Assembly: GCA_963678705.1 (NCBI GenBank) | Contig: OY783207.1 | Span: forward strand, 2,108,001 to 2,172,000 | From: Panorpa germanica | Taxonomy: Eukaryota; Arthropoda; Insecta; Mecoptera; Panorpidae | Length of the DNA stretch: 64,000 nucleotides | Direction: 5' to 3' | Shown here: piece by piece, positions 24,327 through 36,131 of the stretch | How the letters are laid out: every line of letters starts with the position of its first letter | Position numbering within the stretch: position 1 is the first letter of the stretch | Program-made: the position numbers and the translations under genes | Notes under the pieces: model-generated | Databases searched by the model: none | The model's input: the letters and a program-made list of their open reading frames with translations, nothing else | What the model was told of the DNA's origin: nothing

Positions 24327-24735
24327 CTGTAACAATAAAGCTTTGAATTCCATATTGATATCCTAAATGGTCTTTTTGTACATAAAACCAATAATAAACA
24401 ATATCTCCAACTTGTAAAATGACATTTTTATCGTAGAACGTCCATCTTCCATTATTCGGCATTCGAACATCCCCTGCCAGTTCTGCACCATCCCCTACAT
24501 CTATCATCGTGTTAACACTTCCTTGAAACCCAAATAATTCAATACCGGGTTCATCAGGTATTGACACACGCAATCCTTTAGGTGACAAAGCCTCCACTAG
24601 GGGTCTAGGCATTTGATAAACCGTGTTGGTAATCCTTACAGATGGTTCCGTCTGTGTGGCAGTAGCGCTGGCAGCAAACTCTACCGTCAATGTCACACTC
24701 ACTATTAATGTTATTAAGATAAATGTTTTTGACAT
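24327..24735 (-). CDS. First exon A: signal peptide + CBM39 (beta-1,3-glucan recognition domain)
   Basis: ATG at 24735 opens 136 codons plus one base, ending at donor ACAG|GTATTT (phase 1). Residues 1-22 are a hydrophobic signal peptide. Residues about 39-136 are a CBM39 domain as in GNBP/beta-GRP pattern-recognition proteins: VEALSPKGLRVSIPDEPGIE, then NNGRWTFYD (Trp98), VGDIVYYWFYVQ (Trp116) and DHLGYQ. CBM39 binds fungal and bacterial beta-1,3-glucan extracellularly and triggers immune cascades. Joined to the exon at 19509-20083 it gives about 327 residues. The interval between SVN and GRW differs from the usual AGxMSxDI pattern, so binding may be altered. The open frame past the donor is intron. 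A TATAAG (24791-24796) and a TCAGT initiator-like site (24772-24776) lie upstream, but their spacing is short. Confidence 0.9.
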
Positions 24736-26950
24736 TATTATTTTATTTGTACACTAATTTAAAGTTTATTCACTGACGAGGTGTGTTCACCTTATAATTG
24801 TTTCACTATTCAGTAGCACGTGAACACTGCGATGTTACTGTTCTGTGTTTGAATTATCGATGTGTGGCATCTGAATAATATATGAGTTTAATTTAGTTGT
24901 CGGCGCAAGGTCGTGACGTACTGGAACCGCACTGTGTCAGAGTTGCTTCTTATCCATTGATTTACCATTGAATATTTATACAATTCATAAGGCGATCCGA
25001 CATTTGCACAGGTTTAAGCAGCATACCCACCAAAGAAACGTTGTTAGCGTGTTTGTTCATAACTTTCTCTTTCTTTTTCGAAGTTGAGTTGGAAACTGTT
25101 TTCCACTATGAGTGCAGGAATCTCTTCCTAGGTAGTGATAGCGAACAACCAGTCTAGATAGCGGTGTCTCAATCTATATATGTTATCAGAGATGTGCGTT
25201 TTTCAAATACATATACTCAAAATGCAATACCTCATTTCTATTTTGTATTTATATATCTTTTAAGAGTTACTACGTTTATGTTACTTCATAGTGTTAATCA
25301 GTAAATATTATTTTTTAAATATAAACTTAAAACCACACCAACATTAGCACCATCTATGATCTAAAAGTATCTGCACAATTGTCTTAATAATTCTAATTTA
25401 AAATGATAGATGTGCCTATTATTTTATTATCCTTCCTGTTACCCCCACCATAAGACATCTGATTTTCGTTAACCTAAATTTGTTTATCATATTTTCTCGT
25501 TCATTATTTGTTTTACTACAAATACATTCCTTACTGAAATATATATATACGTAAATATATATTATTTTACCTACTACCCCCACATGCGACATCCAACATT
25601 TACATATTTTCATTCATAAGTTGACATTATTTAGACATGAGTGTACTAAATGTGTTGTACTTTTAACGTACAGACTAGTGCAACATAAACATGCGACACT
25701 AATAAAACCCTTACTCACAAATTAAGTACTGCCTTTTAACAGTTTATTATTAACTGACAGTACCAAAATGAAATTATTTAAGGCGCCAAATTTAAATTAA
25801 ATTAATTGCTTACTCGTTGTTGTTTGCAAATACTGTTTCTACTTTAAATACATGTATTTATCTAGTGAGTATCCTGCTTTAGATGACAAATACCGGTATA
25901 CCACAAGCATCTCCGATCAAAACAAGTTATTAGATAATAGTTGGTTAGGCACCTTTGAAATTGTGTAATAATATTTATTATGTTTTGCATTTTTAGGTAT
26001 TGCATGCTTGGACGTCTCATCAGAATGGTCCCTCACTGATCGCAGTAAGAGCGTCCCAAGGAGCAGGCCTGCTCAGCCTACATGTAGACTAACATATGTA
26101 AGTGAATATTTTTTATTTATATAAGAAACTGTAAGAAATACCACTTTCAACTTCATTGGTTGCTTATGACTATTAACAATCTAAAAAAGAACCCATTTCT
26201 ATCTTGCAAATATGGTATTTCTGGTATAAACAAAACCTTATCAATCTTTAAAACTCCACGAATTATTTGTGCAATAATTAGTAGTTACGTAATTCATAAT
26301 AAAACACCAACGTATTAGAGGAACCCCCGCGAGAACGCTATGCCACGTATCCTTTTTGAATCGGTTTGTTTTCAATCGTCTATGACTAATATTTATTTCT
26401 TTATTTTATTTTTAAGATATATGGAATTTTATAACATTTTATGTACTAATACTTATTATTAGTTGATGCACAATAAATAAATAAAAAAAATTTAATTGAA
26501 CCAGTCGAATATGTTACAAGGTTATACAAATTAATTTTTATTAACGCAATAATGGACCAAAGAGTTCCAGTTAATTTTATTGCATGATTATTTGTTCATC
26601 TTAAATGGAATTTTGTTTTACTACTGCATTAACTTTTGTCACGGCTTTCTCTTTTCAATGTAACCAGACCAAGGTACCAGAATTTGTCTCAAAAAATTGC
26701 CTTAATTTATTTGATTTAATTTTATTTAACGCTGAGTCTTATCACCGACAACCTCCTCTAATACTGGTAGTATTTATGATGTCGTGGCCTAACAAAAGCC
26801 TCATTAGTGTTATTTTTACGAGCATGTAATCAAATTAAATCTGGTAACAAACAAACTCACAAAATATTGCGCTGGTCCGGAGATTAAGCCCGATGATCAT
26901 GTCACTATTAAATTCGATGTGTTACTAGACAGGACAGACAGTTGTCTATA

Positions 26951-26951
<1 letters not shown>
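24736..26951. other. Noncoding: upstream of exon A, intron of exon B form
   Basis: If the far first exon is spliced to the shared last exon, this is intron; for the nearer exon it is promoter and upstream sequence. No other exon is recognised. A ~45-bp motif (tattattttatt...ccccca...gacatc) appears twice, near 25415-25465 and 25560-25600. Confidence 0.5.

Positions 26952-26989
<38 letters not shown>
26952..26989. repeat. (TA)n microsatellite
   Basis: About 19 TA units directly abut the terminus of the minus-strand Helitron fragment. Confidence 0.95.
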
Positions 26990-26990
<1 letters not shown>

Positions 26991-27350
26991 TAGCTGTCCC
27001 GGCCACGCGTTGCTGTGCCTAACGTTTTTGTCATATTACATTACATAGCGCCATCTATTGAATATTTACTCAATCTAGTCAACAGATTTCGATTTACTCA
27101 ACAGAATATTTACTCAATCTAGTCAACAGATGTCGCCATCATCGTCGCCCGATGTCATATGCCATATACAGATAATTAATAGACAAATAATTAGCAATAA
27201 GATAAATAAATTGAGATGTAAGCTATTCTATCTTTCAAGTTGGATCAAACTGCACAGGGTGTACAAATTTGATTAAAATCGGTTAAGTAGTTTAGGAGTC
27301 CATCGCGGACAAACACGGACAAACAACGTGACACGTAATTTATATATATT
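26990..27350 (-). mobile_element. Helitron 3' end, inverted fragment
   Basis: On the minus strand this ends ...GGGACAGCTAG at 26990, followed by T, the Helitron CTAG|T signature. Over about 350 bp it is the reverse complement of the 3' half of the complete element ending at 28945, including a tandemly duplicated 'gaatatttactcaatctagtcaacag' unit. Homology stops at the (AT)n tract, so the 5' part is missing. Confidence 0.8.
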
Positions 27351-27351
27351 A

Positions 27352-27353
<2 letters not shown>

Positions 27354-27437
<84 letters not shown>
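27354..27437. repeat. Long (AT)n microsatellite
   Basis: More than 40 AT dinucleotides at the broken edge of the Helitron fragment. The complete Helitron has only a short 'tatatatata' at the homologous point, so the tract expanded here. Confidence 0.95.
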
Positions 27438-27441
<4 letters not shown>

Positions 27442-27931
27442 TAGGGCTAGGTAATTGAAAGAAATTTGTCAGGAAGTAAAAAAACAGCATTTTAAGAGTG
27501 TATTATTTAATTCTTCCTGGTTTATTACCATCAAATCATTCAAAACTTCCGGTAATTATAGTTATAAAGAAAAAATGAACACAAATTTAAATTTTAATTA
27601 ATATCATAAATAATGTATAGAATATTTAATTCGCATAATTAATTATAAAGGTCATTTGATCGACATATTTGTACTGATTGAGACCTCATAATATTTAGTA
27701 TAGTTCAACTTACAAGAGTTCGACGTTCACTCATGCTTAAAACAAATTGTGTCGTATAAATCTGCAATGCAATGAAAAGCCACTATCTCTCATTGTTTTA
27801 TAATGTGTATAAGAACAAATAAGATGAAATTCATCATTGCATCGTAAATTTACGCGACACCTATATGAGTTGCTATCAAACTCTCATAATTTGGACTATA
27901 TATTTAGTACAAACAAATTCATATTAATTAA
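27438..27931. other. Noncoding AT-rich sequence
   Basis: Nothing recognised between the AT tract and the Helitron 5' end. Confidence 0.5.
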
Positions 27932-28945
27932 TCTATACTAATATTATAAAGCGACAGAGTTTGTTTGTTTGAACGCGCTAATCTCCGAAACTACTGGTTC
28001 GAATTGAATAATTCTTTTTGTGTTGGATAGTCCAGTTATCGAGGAAGGCTATAGGCTATATAACATCACGCTACGACCAATAGGAGCAAAGAGTTTTCCG
28101 TTGCGTGCGCCGTGAAAACGGTTCGAGATACACAAAAAATATGTATTAAAGAATAATAGCTCTTTTAATGATCTAAAAAACAGTCCGCAATAGTATATGT
28201 CTATCGTTTAAGATTAACTCACAAAAACCGTTTTTATGGTAATTCAACAAAAAACTTTAAAGATTACAATGATAAATAACTCCGAAACAAAACCAACTCG
28301 CTCTCTGCGCTGGCCGGCGCGGCGGGAGAGAGGCGGTGCTTGCGGGCAAGCCGGGAGGGGGGTGTAGCTCAACGAGATACCATGCCGCGCGGGTCACTCG
28401 CGCGGTCGGTTCCCTACTGAACGGTTGAATGCAGCGCTAATTTGTTTATGCGATATAATTATCATCGTAATATTACTTTTTAAACACAGTTTCATTTTGT
28501 AGTTGTTTTCTATATAGTAGGTACTTTATTTGTTTTAGGATAGTATTTAGTTACACAATAATAACACTTTTTTGTTTTCATGTAGATTATTAATTTATAT
28601 ATATAAATTACGTGTCACTGTGTTGTCCGCTATGGACTCCTAAACTACTTAACCGATTTTAATGAAATTAGTACACCGTGTGCAGTTTGACCCAACTTGA
28701 AAGATAGGATAGCTTACATCTCAATTTATTTATCTTATTGCTAATTATTTGTCTATTAATTATCTGTATATGACATATGACATCGGGCGACGATGATGGC
28801 GACATCTGTTAACTAGATTGAGTAAATATTCTGTTGAGTAAATCGAAATCTGTTGACTAGATTGAGTAAATATTCAATAGATGGCGCTATGTAATGTAAT
28901 ATGACAAAAACGTTAGGCACAGCAACGCGTGGCCGAGACAGCTAG
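27932..28945 (+). mobile_element. Complete non-autonomous Helitron
   Basis: It begins TCTATACTAATATTATAAAG, a 5' terminus typical of many insect Helitrons, and ends ...GAGACAGCTAG. The flanking bases are A on the left and T on the right, as expected for insertion between A and T without target duplication. Length is 1014 bp. It has no Rep/helicase frame. A GC-rich core (about 28307-28420) contains a perfect 7-bp stem CCGCGCG/CGCGCGG around a 7-nt loop (28385-28405). Early text 'gaaactactggttcgaattg' matches the usual post-5' Helitron sequence style. Confidence 0.85.
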
Positions 28946-30029
28946 TAATATTATAGAAGCAAACGAACGATTCCCATACGAATAGCAAATGCAAATGTTT
29001 ACCATATTAATGTTATTTATACAGGATGCGGTTAGGTTTATTTAGCTTAGTGTCTGTATTTATCAGCCGACAGATTTTATCGTTTTTATTGTTTTCATAT
29101 GTTAAAACCACTAAATTTAAACAACCTCATGTAAATTAACCTTGAAATAATTTTGTATTCATTTTGATTGTTAATTTCATTTTTAATTAAAGGTGTTCTC
29201 TCATAAGAACGAGTTTTAATCTGCTTTGAAGGTCCGCAGGTTCACACCGCTGGAAAGTAGAGGTCAAAATAAGGCGCTAAATAAAAATCGTTCAGAATTA
29301 GATTTTTCGGGACCTCTACTTTTAAAATTTATTGAAAAAATATATCGTTTTTTAATTTATGATATATAAATATTATTTAGCGATTAGAGAAGAATAACTA
29401 TATCAAATTTAGGAACTTTACTAATTTTTTTAATATTTTTAAAGGACTCCTTTTGTATAGCTTCCGAATATGATTCATAATTTTCAATATATTAAAAAAA
29501 CATGAATTTTCTCGATGTTTATTTTGAACTTATCCATTTTTGCTACTGCGCAACTCATAATGATACAAAAAAACCCATGTTATAATGATGAACGAACGAG
29601 ATGTTTAATTTTATTCGTATTTCTAATGAAACAGTAGTTCATGGAATTCATTACATGAATACTCAACACAGTAAACTTTACCTTTGATATTTAAATGAAA
29701 AAATTTATTGAATTTAATTAAAAAATATACAGAGACATTATTGGAAATACATATATAAAATAACATTCCAAGGACGACCACCAGTTTATTATAAATATAT
29801 AATTAGTTGCTTGCTAATTATTATTTTCGTAGTTAAAAATTTAATATTTATAATCCAAAAAAAAAAAACTTTTTTTTATGTACATTTTAATTTTAGAATC
29901 AAGCGGATGCTTTTATTTTGTTTGTTATTTAGCAGCCGCCACTCAAAGCGATATCTTTTAATTGGTGTGTTTTACTTTCGTCCATCTTTAAAATATAGTA
30001 AACTTCAGGAAAGGATGTGCAAGGTGTGC
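28946..30029. other. Noncoding AT-rich sequence
   Basis: No exon or repeat recognised; an A/T-homopolymer patch lies at about 29858-29877. Confidence 0.5.
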
Positions 30030-30237
30030 TAGAGAGAGATAGAAACGCTGGAGCTCATTAAGTATTCATGTGAGAAAAGAGTAAAAAGTGAAAAGAAGAT
30101 TGTGCAGTTATTGTGCAGGGCAAAGATAGAGAGAAGGATAAAGGAAGGAGAAGGAAGAACAGAGTAGAAACAGGAGAGAAAGAGAAGCATTTTTCTATTT
30201 TCTTTTGGAAGGAGTAGATAGAATAAGGATCACAAAA
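30030..30237 (+). pseudogene. R1-like LINE 3' fragment (family E), copy 1
   Basis: Sequence from 'gaaacgctggagctcattaag' to 'cttttggaaggagtagatag...aaggatcacaaaa' matches the end of the longer family E copy at 48125-48640. It corresponds to the ORF2 C-terminus and 3' UTR. It contains stops. It lies in the intron, on the opposite strand, about 20 bp from the exon B splice donor. Confidence 0.8.
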
Positions 30238-30254
30238 TGTAATGATTACAATAC

Positions 30255-30630
30255 CTTGAATAGTATACGATTGTTCATCTCTCCTGTATCCCAAACGATC
30301 CTTCTGCACAAATGTCCAATAGTTGACCACATCTCCTACTTCTAATTGTACATCAGGATTATAATATGTCCATCTTCCATCTCCTGGTGACAGGATATCA
30401 ATCGACATTCGTCCAGCCGCTAAACCCACCACAGGTTCATTCACGCTTCCATGAAATGCAAATAATTCAACTCCTGGAGTATCAGGTATAGACACCCTTA
30501 ACCCACGTGGGGTCAGAGCTTCTACACGTGCTACAGGCACGTGGTACGGTTGACTATGATAACGATTTGATGATTTTCTTCCAGCGAAAACAATAGCAAT
30601 TGTTGCTAACAATAGCAACAAACGAAACAT
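30255..30630 (-). CDS. First exon B: signal peptide + CBM39 (beta-1,3-glucan recognition domain)
   Basis: ATG at 30630 opens 125 codons plus one base, ending at donor CAAG|GTATTG (phase 1). This is the same codon position as in exon A. Residues 1-16 are a hydrophobic signal peptide. Residues about 29-125 form CBM39: VEALTPRGLRVSIPDTPGVE, AGRMSIDILSPGDGRWTYY (Trp87), VGDVVNYWTFVQKDRLGYR (Trp105). The match to the family's usual pattern is better than in exon A. The two domains are clearly paralogous. No second downstream exon is visible between here and exon A, so it probably splices to 19509-20083 (about 316 residues). Alternatively it belongs to a separate gene that lost or never had its own last exon here. 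The open frame beyond the donor reads through intron and LINE sequence and is not coding. Confidence 0.88.
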
Positions 30631-31689
30631 CTTAGTAATTCACAATAATCACTGTTTAACAAACAACGCACTTTTTTGTTATTGTTTAATGTTTAACACA
30701 CACAATACTTTCTTGTGTCTTACGTTCACTTTGTTATGTATCTAGCATGATTACTTGCCTGTCATACTTTTGATGAAATCACTTGACCCCAGTTCGCAGT
30801 TATCACAAATTAAAAAACAGATTCACTATTTCGAACTAGTAACCAGTCGATTCCGCCACGAGTTGTAACGTTGATTCTTGTGAGGTCCACAGACGAGTGT
30901 CGTGCTGTTTTATTAAAGAAATCACTACTACTTGTACATATATATGTATAAGTATGTATACATAAAGATATGTGTGAATTCAAGCAACTACAAATACTAA
31001 GAAATGAATTATGTATGCGTTTGTAATTAATTACATACATTAATATTTAATATATATACCGAATAAAGAACGAAGGTATTATTAACATAACATTTACGTT
31101 GCCAATACGTTACAGATATAAGTATTACATAACTGTGTTTAGTGACTAATAAATTTTAATAAAACCATCTTTGTCTTTATCGATTCCCTCGAAATTTTGA
31201 AAGAATGTTGCATGAAAATCGAATTTCTTTGTTCGTTTCTTTCCGGATGATAGTCTTCTGTGTTTGTGTGTGTGTGTGTCTTATTTACTCCCAATTTATT
31301 TCATATCATGCTAAACCACAGCAAAGCGTGACCGGGTTTGGTTAGTATTAGATAACATTGAAATATAATATTAATATTCTATCCTTTGTTGAAAAAAGTT
31401 CAACTGTATTGATTCAACTAGCGGTGCAGATGTACATTTGTTAGCTTGCTATAATCTAATTCCAAAATTCATTGTCTTCTTCTCATATAGGTAACTTCAT
31501 ACTTACTAGCTTACTACTAGCTAATTAAAGGGTTACATTTTCTACTTGAGGAGCTACTGTGAATCGAGAAATTAGAAATTACATTACTTAACAAAAAGCC
31601 GACGAAAAGGGATTGTATAATTAAAGGAAAAATTGCATTGCATGTCGTAATCATTCAATATATTGGACAAACATTATGAGAAGATTAAA
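30631..31689. other. Upstream region of exon B; degenerate Helitron-like end
   Basis: Sequence above exon B shows no clear TATA box. A short (TG)n lies at about 31262-31279. Near 31320-31350 'gcaaagcgtgaccgggtttggttagt' resembles a worn Helitron 3' end, but CTAG is changed to TTAG; the call is weak. Confidence 0.4.
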
Positions 31690-32418
31690 TACAGAAGCAG
31701 CCTTTGGGGGTGGCAAGCAGGGCAACCGCCCGGGGCCTCGCATTCTCGCGCAACACCCAAGTAGAAAAATTCTTTACTATATATGTATTTGAATCTGGCG
31801 CCTCGCTCTTTAGAAATTTCACTAGAATCACAGCGTATATCTTTTAAGGATGTATGAGCGATTTAAGTAAGGGCTCAATTTTTTTTTACGTGTAGATTCC
31901 TCCTCAAAGAGTATACTGTTAAAATTTCAGGGTAGGTAACCGTTCTTAGTTTAAAGAAATTAATTGTTGAAAATTGACATAAAATACATTGCTCTTATAG
32001 GGAAATGGGTACATGTGATCATAAATCAATAAATTTGAGTATGTTCTGTATTGTGTAGCATAAAAAAAAACTATGCATTGGAAAGGTGAATATTGGCGTC
32101 ACACGTCAATATTTAAAAAATACCATGTAACCGTTCATTCTGAAAAGAAAATTAGAAATGAAATTCAAATTATGATATTTAATAAATTATTTTTCGTCAT
32201 ATTTGACACTTGGCAACGTCGCACTGCTATAATAATCGTCACAGCACGGCAGCGGCAAAAACGGTATATAAAGATTTGTCTTTGTGCTTGGTAACTTTTA
32301 TACATCTTCCAATATAAAATTTTATTTCTCGTCAATTATCATCAAAAATGTTTATTTACAATTTACATAAATTATACAAAGAACAAGTGCCTCGCAATGG
32401 CTAAGGTCGCCCCTGATT
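31690..32418. mobile_element. Possible hAT-type non-autonomous element
   Basis: The left edge has 'gggcaaccgcccggggcctcgca'. The right edge, read in reverse, is 'caggggcgaccttagccatt', both in the style of hAT (ZMYM-like) ends that generate gene-poor copies. The two ends are not clean inverted repeats of each other, and the interior has no transposase. The boundary is approximate. Confidence 0.4.
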
Positions 32419-34220
32419 AAATATAATCTTCAAAATCCCCAATAGGTTTAAATTCATAGACTGCTGGGAGCTTGAGGCGCTATTAACTATACAGTCCATT
32501 TGCCATCCACGAGAAATTAATTGTATTAATTGTATTAATAAATTTTAAATCATGTTTGGGACCTAAAACATTCTTTGGATCATGTAATTCTTTTTTAGAT
32601 TTTCATATAAACGGATTGGCTATATAAAATATTAAATTAAACTCTATTATTGACAAAACATATGATAAAATATTAATTTCCACATATTCAAATAATGAAT
32701 GGAGAAATATTGATTTTATGAACAACCTTTGACCCCCAGAGAACATTAACGTCATCTATGGATATATTGTGTACTAAATATAGTTATGACTTCATGAAAT
32801 AAATTACATGTTCTATAAATAGATCTGATTGACGTGACCATAGTCTCTCGGCTCTCCACTAAATACACTTATCAGCACGTTTCTTTATGTGTCAGTGTAT
32901 TAAAGCACTGATAACTGAAAATATAGTGTCTTTATGATTTATGTGCTGTTAAAAACATACTCTACTCGCAAAAACCTTGACTGTAATCAGAGCGAGGGTA
33001 CTTTTTTCAATTTCTTTCATGCTACTCTAAACTATATATTATATCATAGTTAGATATAACTTTACAAAGTAGTTTTAGAACTATTTGGCCATTTGAATAC
33101 TTTCAGTACGTCGCTATGAGTTCAACCTAGGTCTAGAGATGACATTATGCGGAGTTATAGAGGACTTATGGACCTCGACACGTGTCAGCATAAAATATAC
33201 AATTTTTAGTATATTTCCCTGAGATCTAAAACTTTAAACTTATGTTTAAAATATTAAATAGTCATTTAAAAAAATTTCGAAATAAATCAAATTATCTCTA
33301 ATAAGCACATTTAGTAATTACTAGTTTTTAATAGTAAATTTTGTTATTACAAAACTATTAATTGTTCTGTATGATAATTAATTAATGAATGTAATTATAG
33401 CTCAATGTTATATTATTATCCAATTTATTTATAAATGGTCTATTAATTCACTTGCAAAATATATAATTAAAGATCTATTAATAGATGTATTTCAATACTA
33501 TTTTTATAAAACTAATGCTAATGACCTCCATTATAATCAGACAGCGTTTGCGAACTGTTTTGACAGTTTTGTTAAAATCGGTAGGCCTTACTTTCTTGTG
33601 ACTACAGTAACTCATTTCTTCCTTGCTAACTTATACGTTAAATGGAAAAAAAAACATTTCTTAGTTTGTTATGTTCTTACGCATTTGTTTTCTCTTCTTC
33701 TCTGTATCTCCATAAACTCTCTGAAGTGCCATGTTTTCAATACGTAGATGATTAAGAAAATCTTGATTCTTTCATGAAAAAATGTTGTTCACCAAGGTAA
33801 CGATCAAAATCACACATCTGAGTGAAAGAACTCTGCTCCAGCTTTTTCCATATTCCGCTTCTTTCTCCTCCTCCATATTTCCTGTTATTCTAAATACTAC
33901 GGTATCCTCCTCCTCCATAATCGTTGCAAATGTTCTTCTACTCTGTGGATTATTTTTATTGAATTAAAATATATTTGTTAAATGTATTTATCATTGAAAC
34001 TTACGAGATTTATTAAAATTAATTTCATTTTTATATAGACTTTTAATTTTTATTACAACAGCTATTCAACTTTTGGAAATTTCCACAAAACTGACCTTAT
34101 TTATATCAAAGAACGAGCAGCGCGAGTAGCGAATTATTTAATCGATATCAGCAAGATTAATCTTATAATAATAATCTTATAATAATTACCACAAAATAAT
34201 TTACTGAAAGGAAAAGGAAA
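32419..34220. other. Noncoding AT-rich sequence
   Basis: No recognised exon. The 120-codon plus-strand frame at 33385-33747 is A/T-biased with no domain. Confidence 0.5.
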
Positions 34221-34226
34221 AAGGTC

Positions 34227-34495
34227 ATGCAACCTGGGCTACAACATGTCATAGCCTGTGGCAATGTAAAAATACAGCAATGGCAAGAAATGGACTCCAA
34301 AAGGCGGTGCTACAGACTTCGCAGACGCTTCCTGTTAATTTTGATTGAGAAACCGAAATTTATAACTGCAGTAGCCATGAATAGATCATTCTTGTTGTCT
34401 GGATATAACGTATAAGAAGAAGCAGAACAATATTAGGGGCGATAAAAGGCTATGTGCCTAGGAAGTCCGAGAAACTATATTAAAAAAAGAAACCA
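34227..34495 (+). pseudogene. I/Jockey-type LINE 3' end fragment, copy 2
   Basis: From about 34240 it matches the DNA of the ORF end at 60185-60364 (tgtaaaaatacagcaatggc, gcggtgctacagacttcgcag, ttcttgttgtctggatata). It lacks about 10 bp (near 34337) that the other copy has, which shifts the frame. The 3' tail runs to 'attaaaaaaagaaa', near the insertion's end. Confidence 0.85.
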
Positions 34496-35865
34496 TGTCA
34501 TAGCTCTTGCGTACTGCACTACGCATAGACGTAACATTCAATTTTGTTCATATTATTGAACAATAGTCGTTTGGTACACTGATTGAAATACTGAATCATC
34601 CTCTGATAACTCTCTTGTAGCAACAAACAATCTGCGGTTAATGTTCTTTTCGATGTATGGATGAAGCCATTACATTCTACGTCTGATTCGTCGTCTTCTA
34701 ATAAAAGCGTATGCTATAATCACATCTTGTTCATCACTTGACATTTTCCCAATGAAAAAACGTGCTTTCTCAATGAGTAAACTTCAGAGAAATGACCCTA
34801 TTTGCAGCTTGTATGACGTTACGTGGACAGAACTAAGATGCAGAATACGTCTGGCTTCATTTACAGCTTGCATGGAAGGGAATAGGTAGATGGGAATGAT
34901 ACTTTCAGCTATGTAGACTCAGACAATAATGAACACCTCTATAATATCTTATTGATTACTTTGTTTAATTACATTAAAACTATAAAACACAAAATTTGAC
35001 TTAGTTAATTTACGGTGAACAATCACTCTTTAATTTGTTCATGCAACATTTCTCCCCCGCAATCGTAGCATCGTGCCGGTTGCAACTTGTTTGAACGCAA
35101 TCCCCATTCCACCACATTTCACCCACCGCCTCCTTCTTGCACGTCATCCAACGCGCGGCATATGGACTGTCAATTAGAACCCCGATCGAGCGCTCTATCG
35201 GATTCCCATTTAAACGGCCTTGACAGATAGTTACAGCCAGATCGCTGTCTCAGATATATTTGAAATCACCACCCTCCGTGAGCTACACTCACACACTGAC
35301 ACACAATTATTGTGAGTATACTAATTTGAGCAAAATGATTAATGACATTTTAATGTGGCTAAATTGTGAATAATACTGCGTACGTAATTAATCAATGTCT
35401 GACAGTGATTCAATAGAACGCAACAGGAAAACCCAGCCTCCGGTTTCTAACTCTTCACACACATCTCGCATTTGTTGCATGCATTGGGATAGGATTGGGA
35501 TGATTCTGTAACGCTCACGAACATTGGCATCCGATACGAGGATATCTGATAAGTTTTATTTGCTACCCAGTGTAGTACATTAAGCAATTTTCGAGAATCG
35601 GTTTCTATATACGATATACAGATATATGTGTGTGTGCTTTTCTGAATTGACTTATCGATCTACAAAAATATTCGTTGTGTGAATTTTTCATGGAATATCA
35701 CTAGGAAGCGCTGGGTATTGCTAATGGAATATCCGGTCTGTAAAGGAATACTTTGTGCGCTATTATGAGAGTCTGCCTGACACTGCATCCTAGGTACACT
35801 TTATCATGAAAGTAATAGTAGTTGCTTTATTAAGTGATTGCCACGGTATCTGGTACACAAAGGAA
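34496..35865. other. Noncoding sequence
   Basis: No gene recognised; a short (TG)n lies at about 35624-35635. Confidence 0.45.
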
Positions 35866-36131
35866 GACAGAATGTGAAAATGATGTAGAAGCGAAATTAT
35901 GGAGCATATGCGGAAGGCAAATGGAAAAATTAGAACACATTAAGTATAGGTGTCAGGATAAATTGGAAAGTGAAATAACCTTGAAGGAGTTATTACAAGA
36001 AAAGAGGGAGGTAAAGAGAAAGAGAAGAGAGAAGGAGGAGAAACTTTGGGAGCAGAGGGAATCGTGAAAGGATTGCCAGAGAAGGGAAATAACAAGGGAG
36101 ATAAAATTTGAAAAGGAAGAAGAGAATTTCC
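35866..36131 (+). pseudogene. R1-like LINE fragment (family E), copy 2
   Basis: The plus-strand frame contains a CxxxMEKLEHIKYRCQ motif, corresponding to the C-terminal zinc-finger-like region of R1-type ORF2. A Lys/Glu-rich tail (about 36000-36066) follows. It ends where family F copy 2 begins. Truncated at the 5' side. Confidence 0.8.

Noticed and set aside
24791-24796. TATAAG as a firm TATA box for exon A
   Set aside because: Distance to the initiator-like TCAGT is about 22 bp, shorter than usual; kept only as a remark.
28361-28414. tRNA or SINE-like A box (tagctcaacgag) and B-like box (ggtcggttccc)
   Set aside because: Box spacing and the B box are poor, no cloverleaf forms, and the region lies inside a Helitron.
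30058-30254. C-terminal 65 codons of the open frame following exon B
   Set aside because: They lie past a good GT donor and run through LINE sequence; the CBM39 domain ends at the donor exactly as in exon A.
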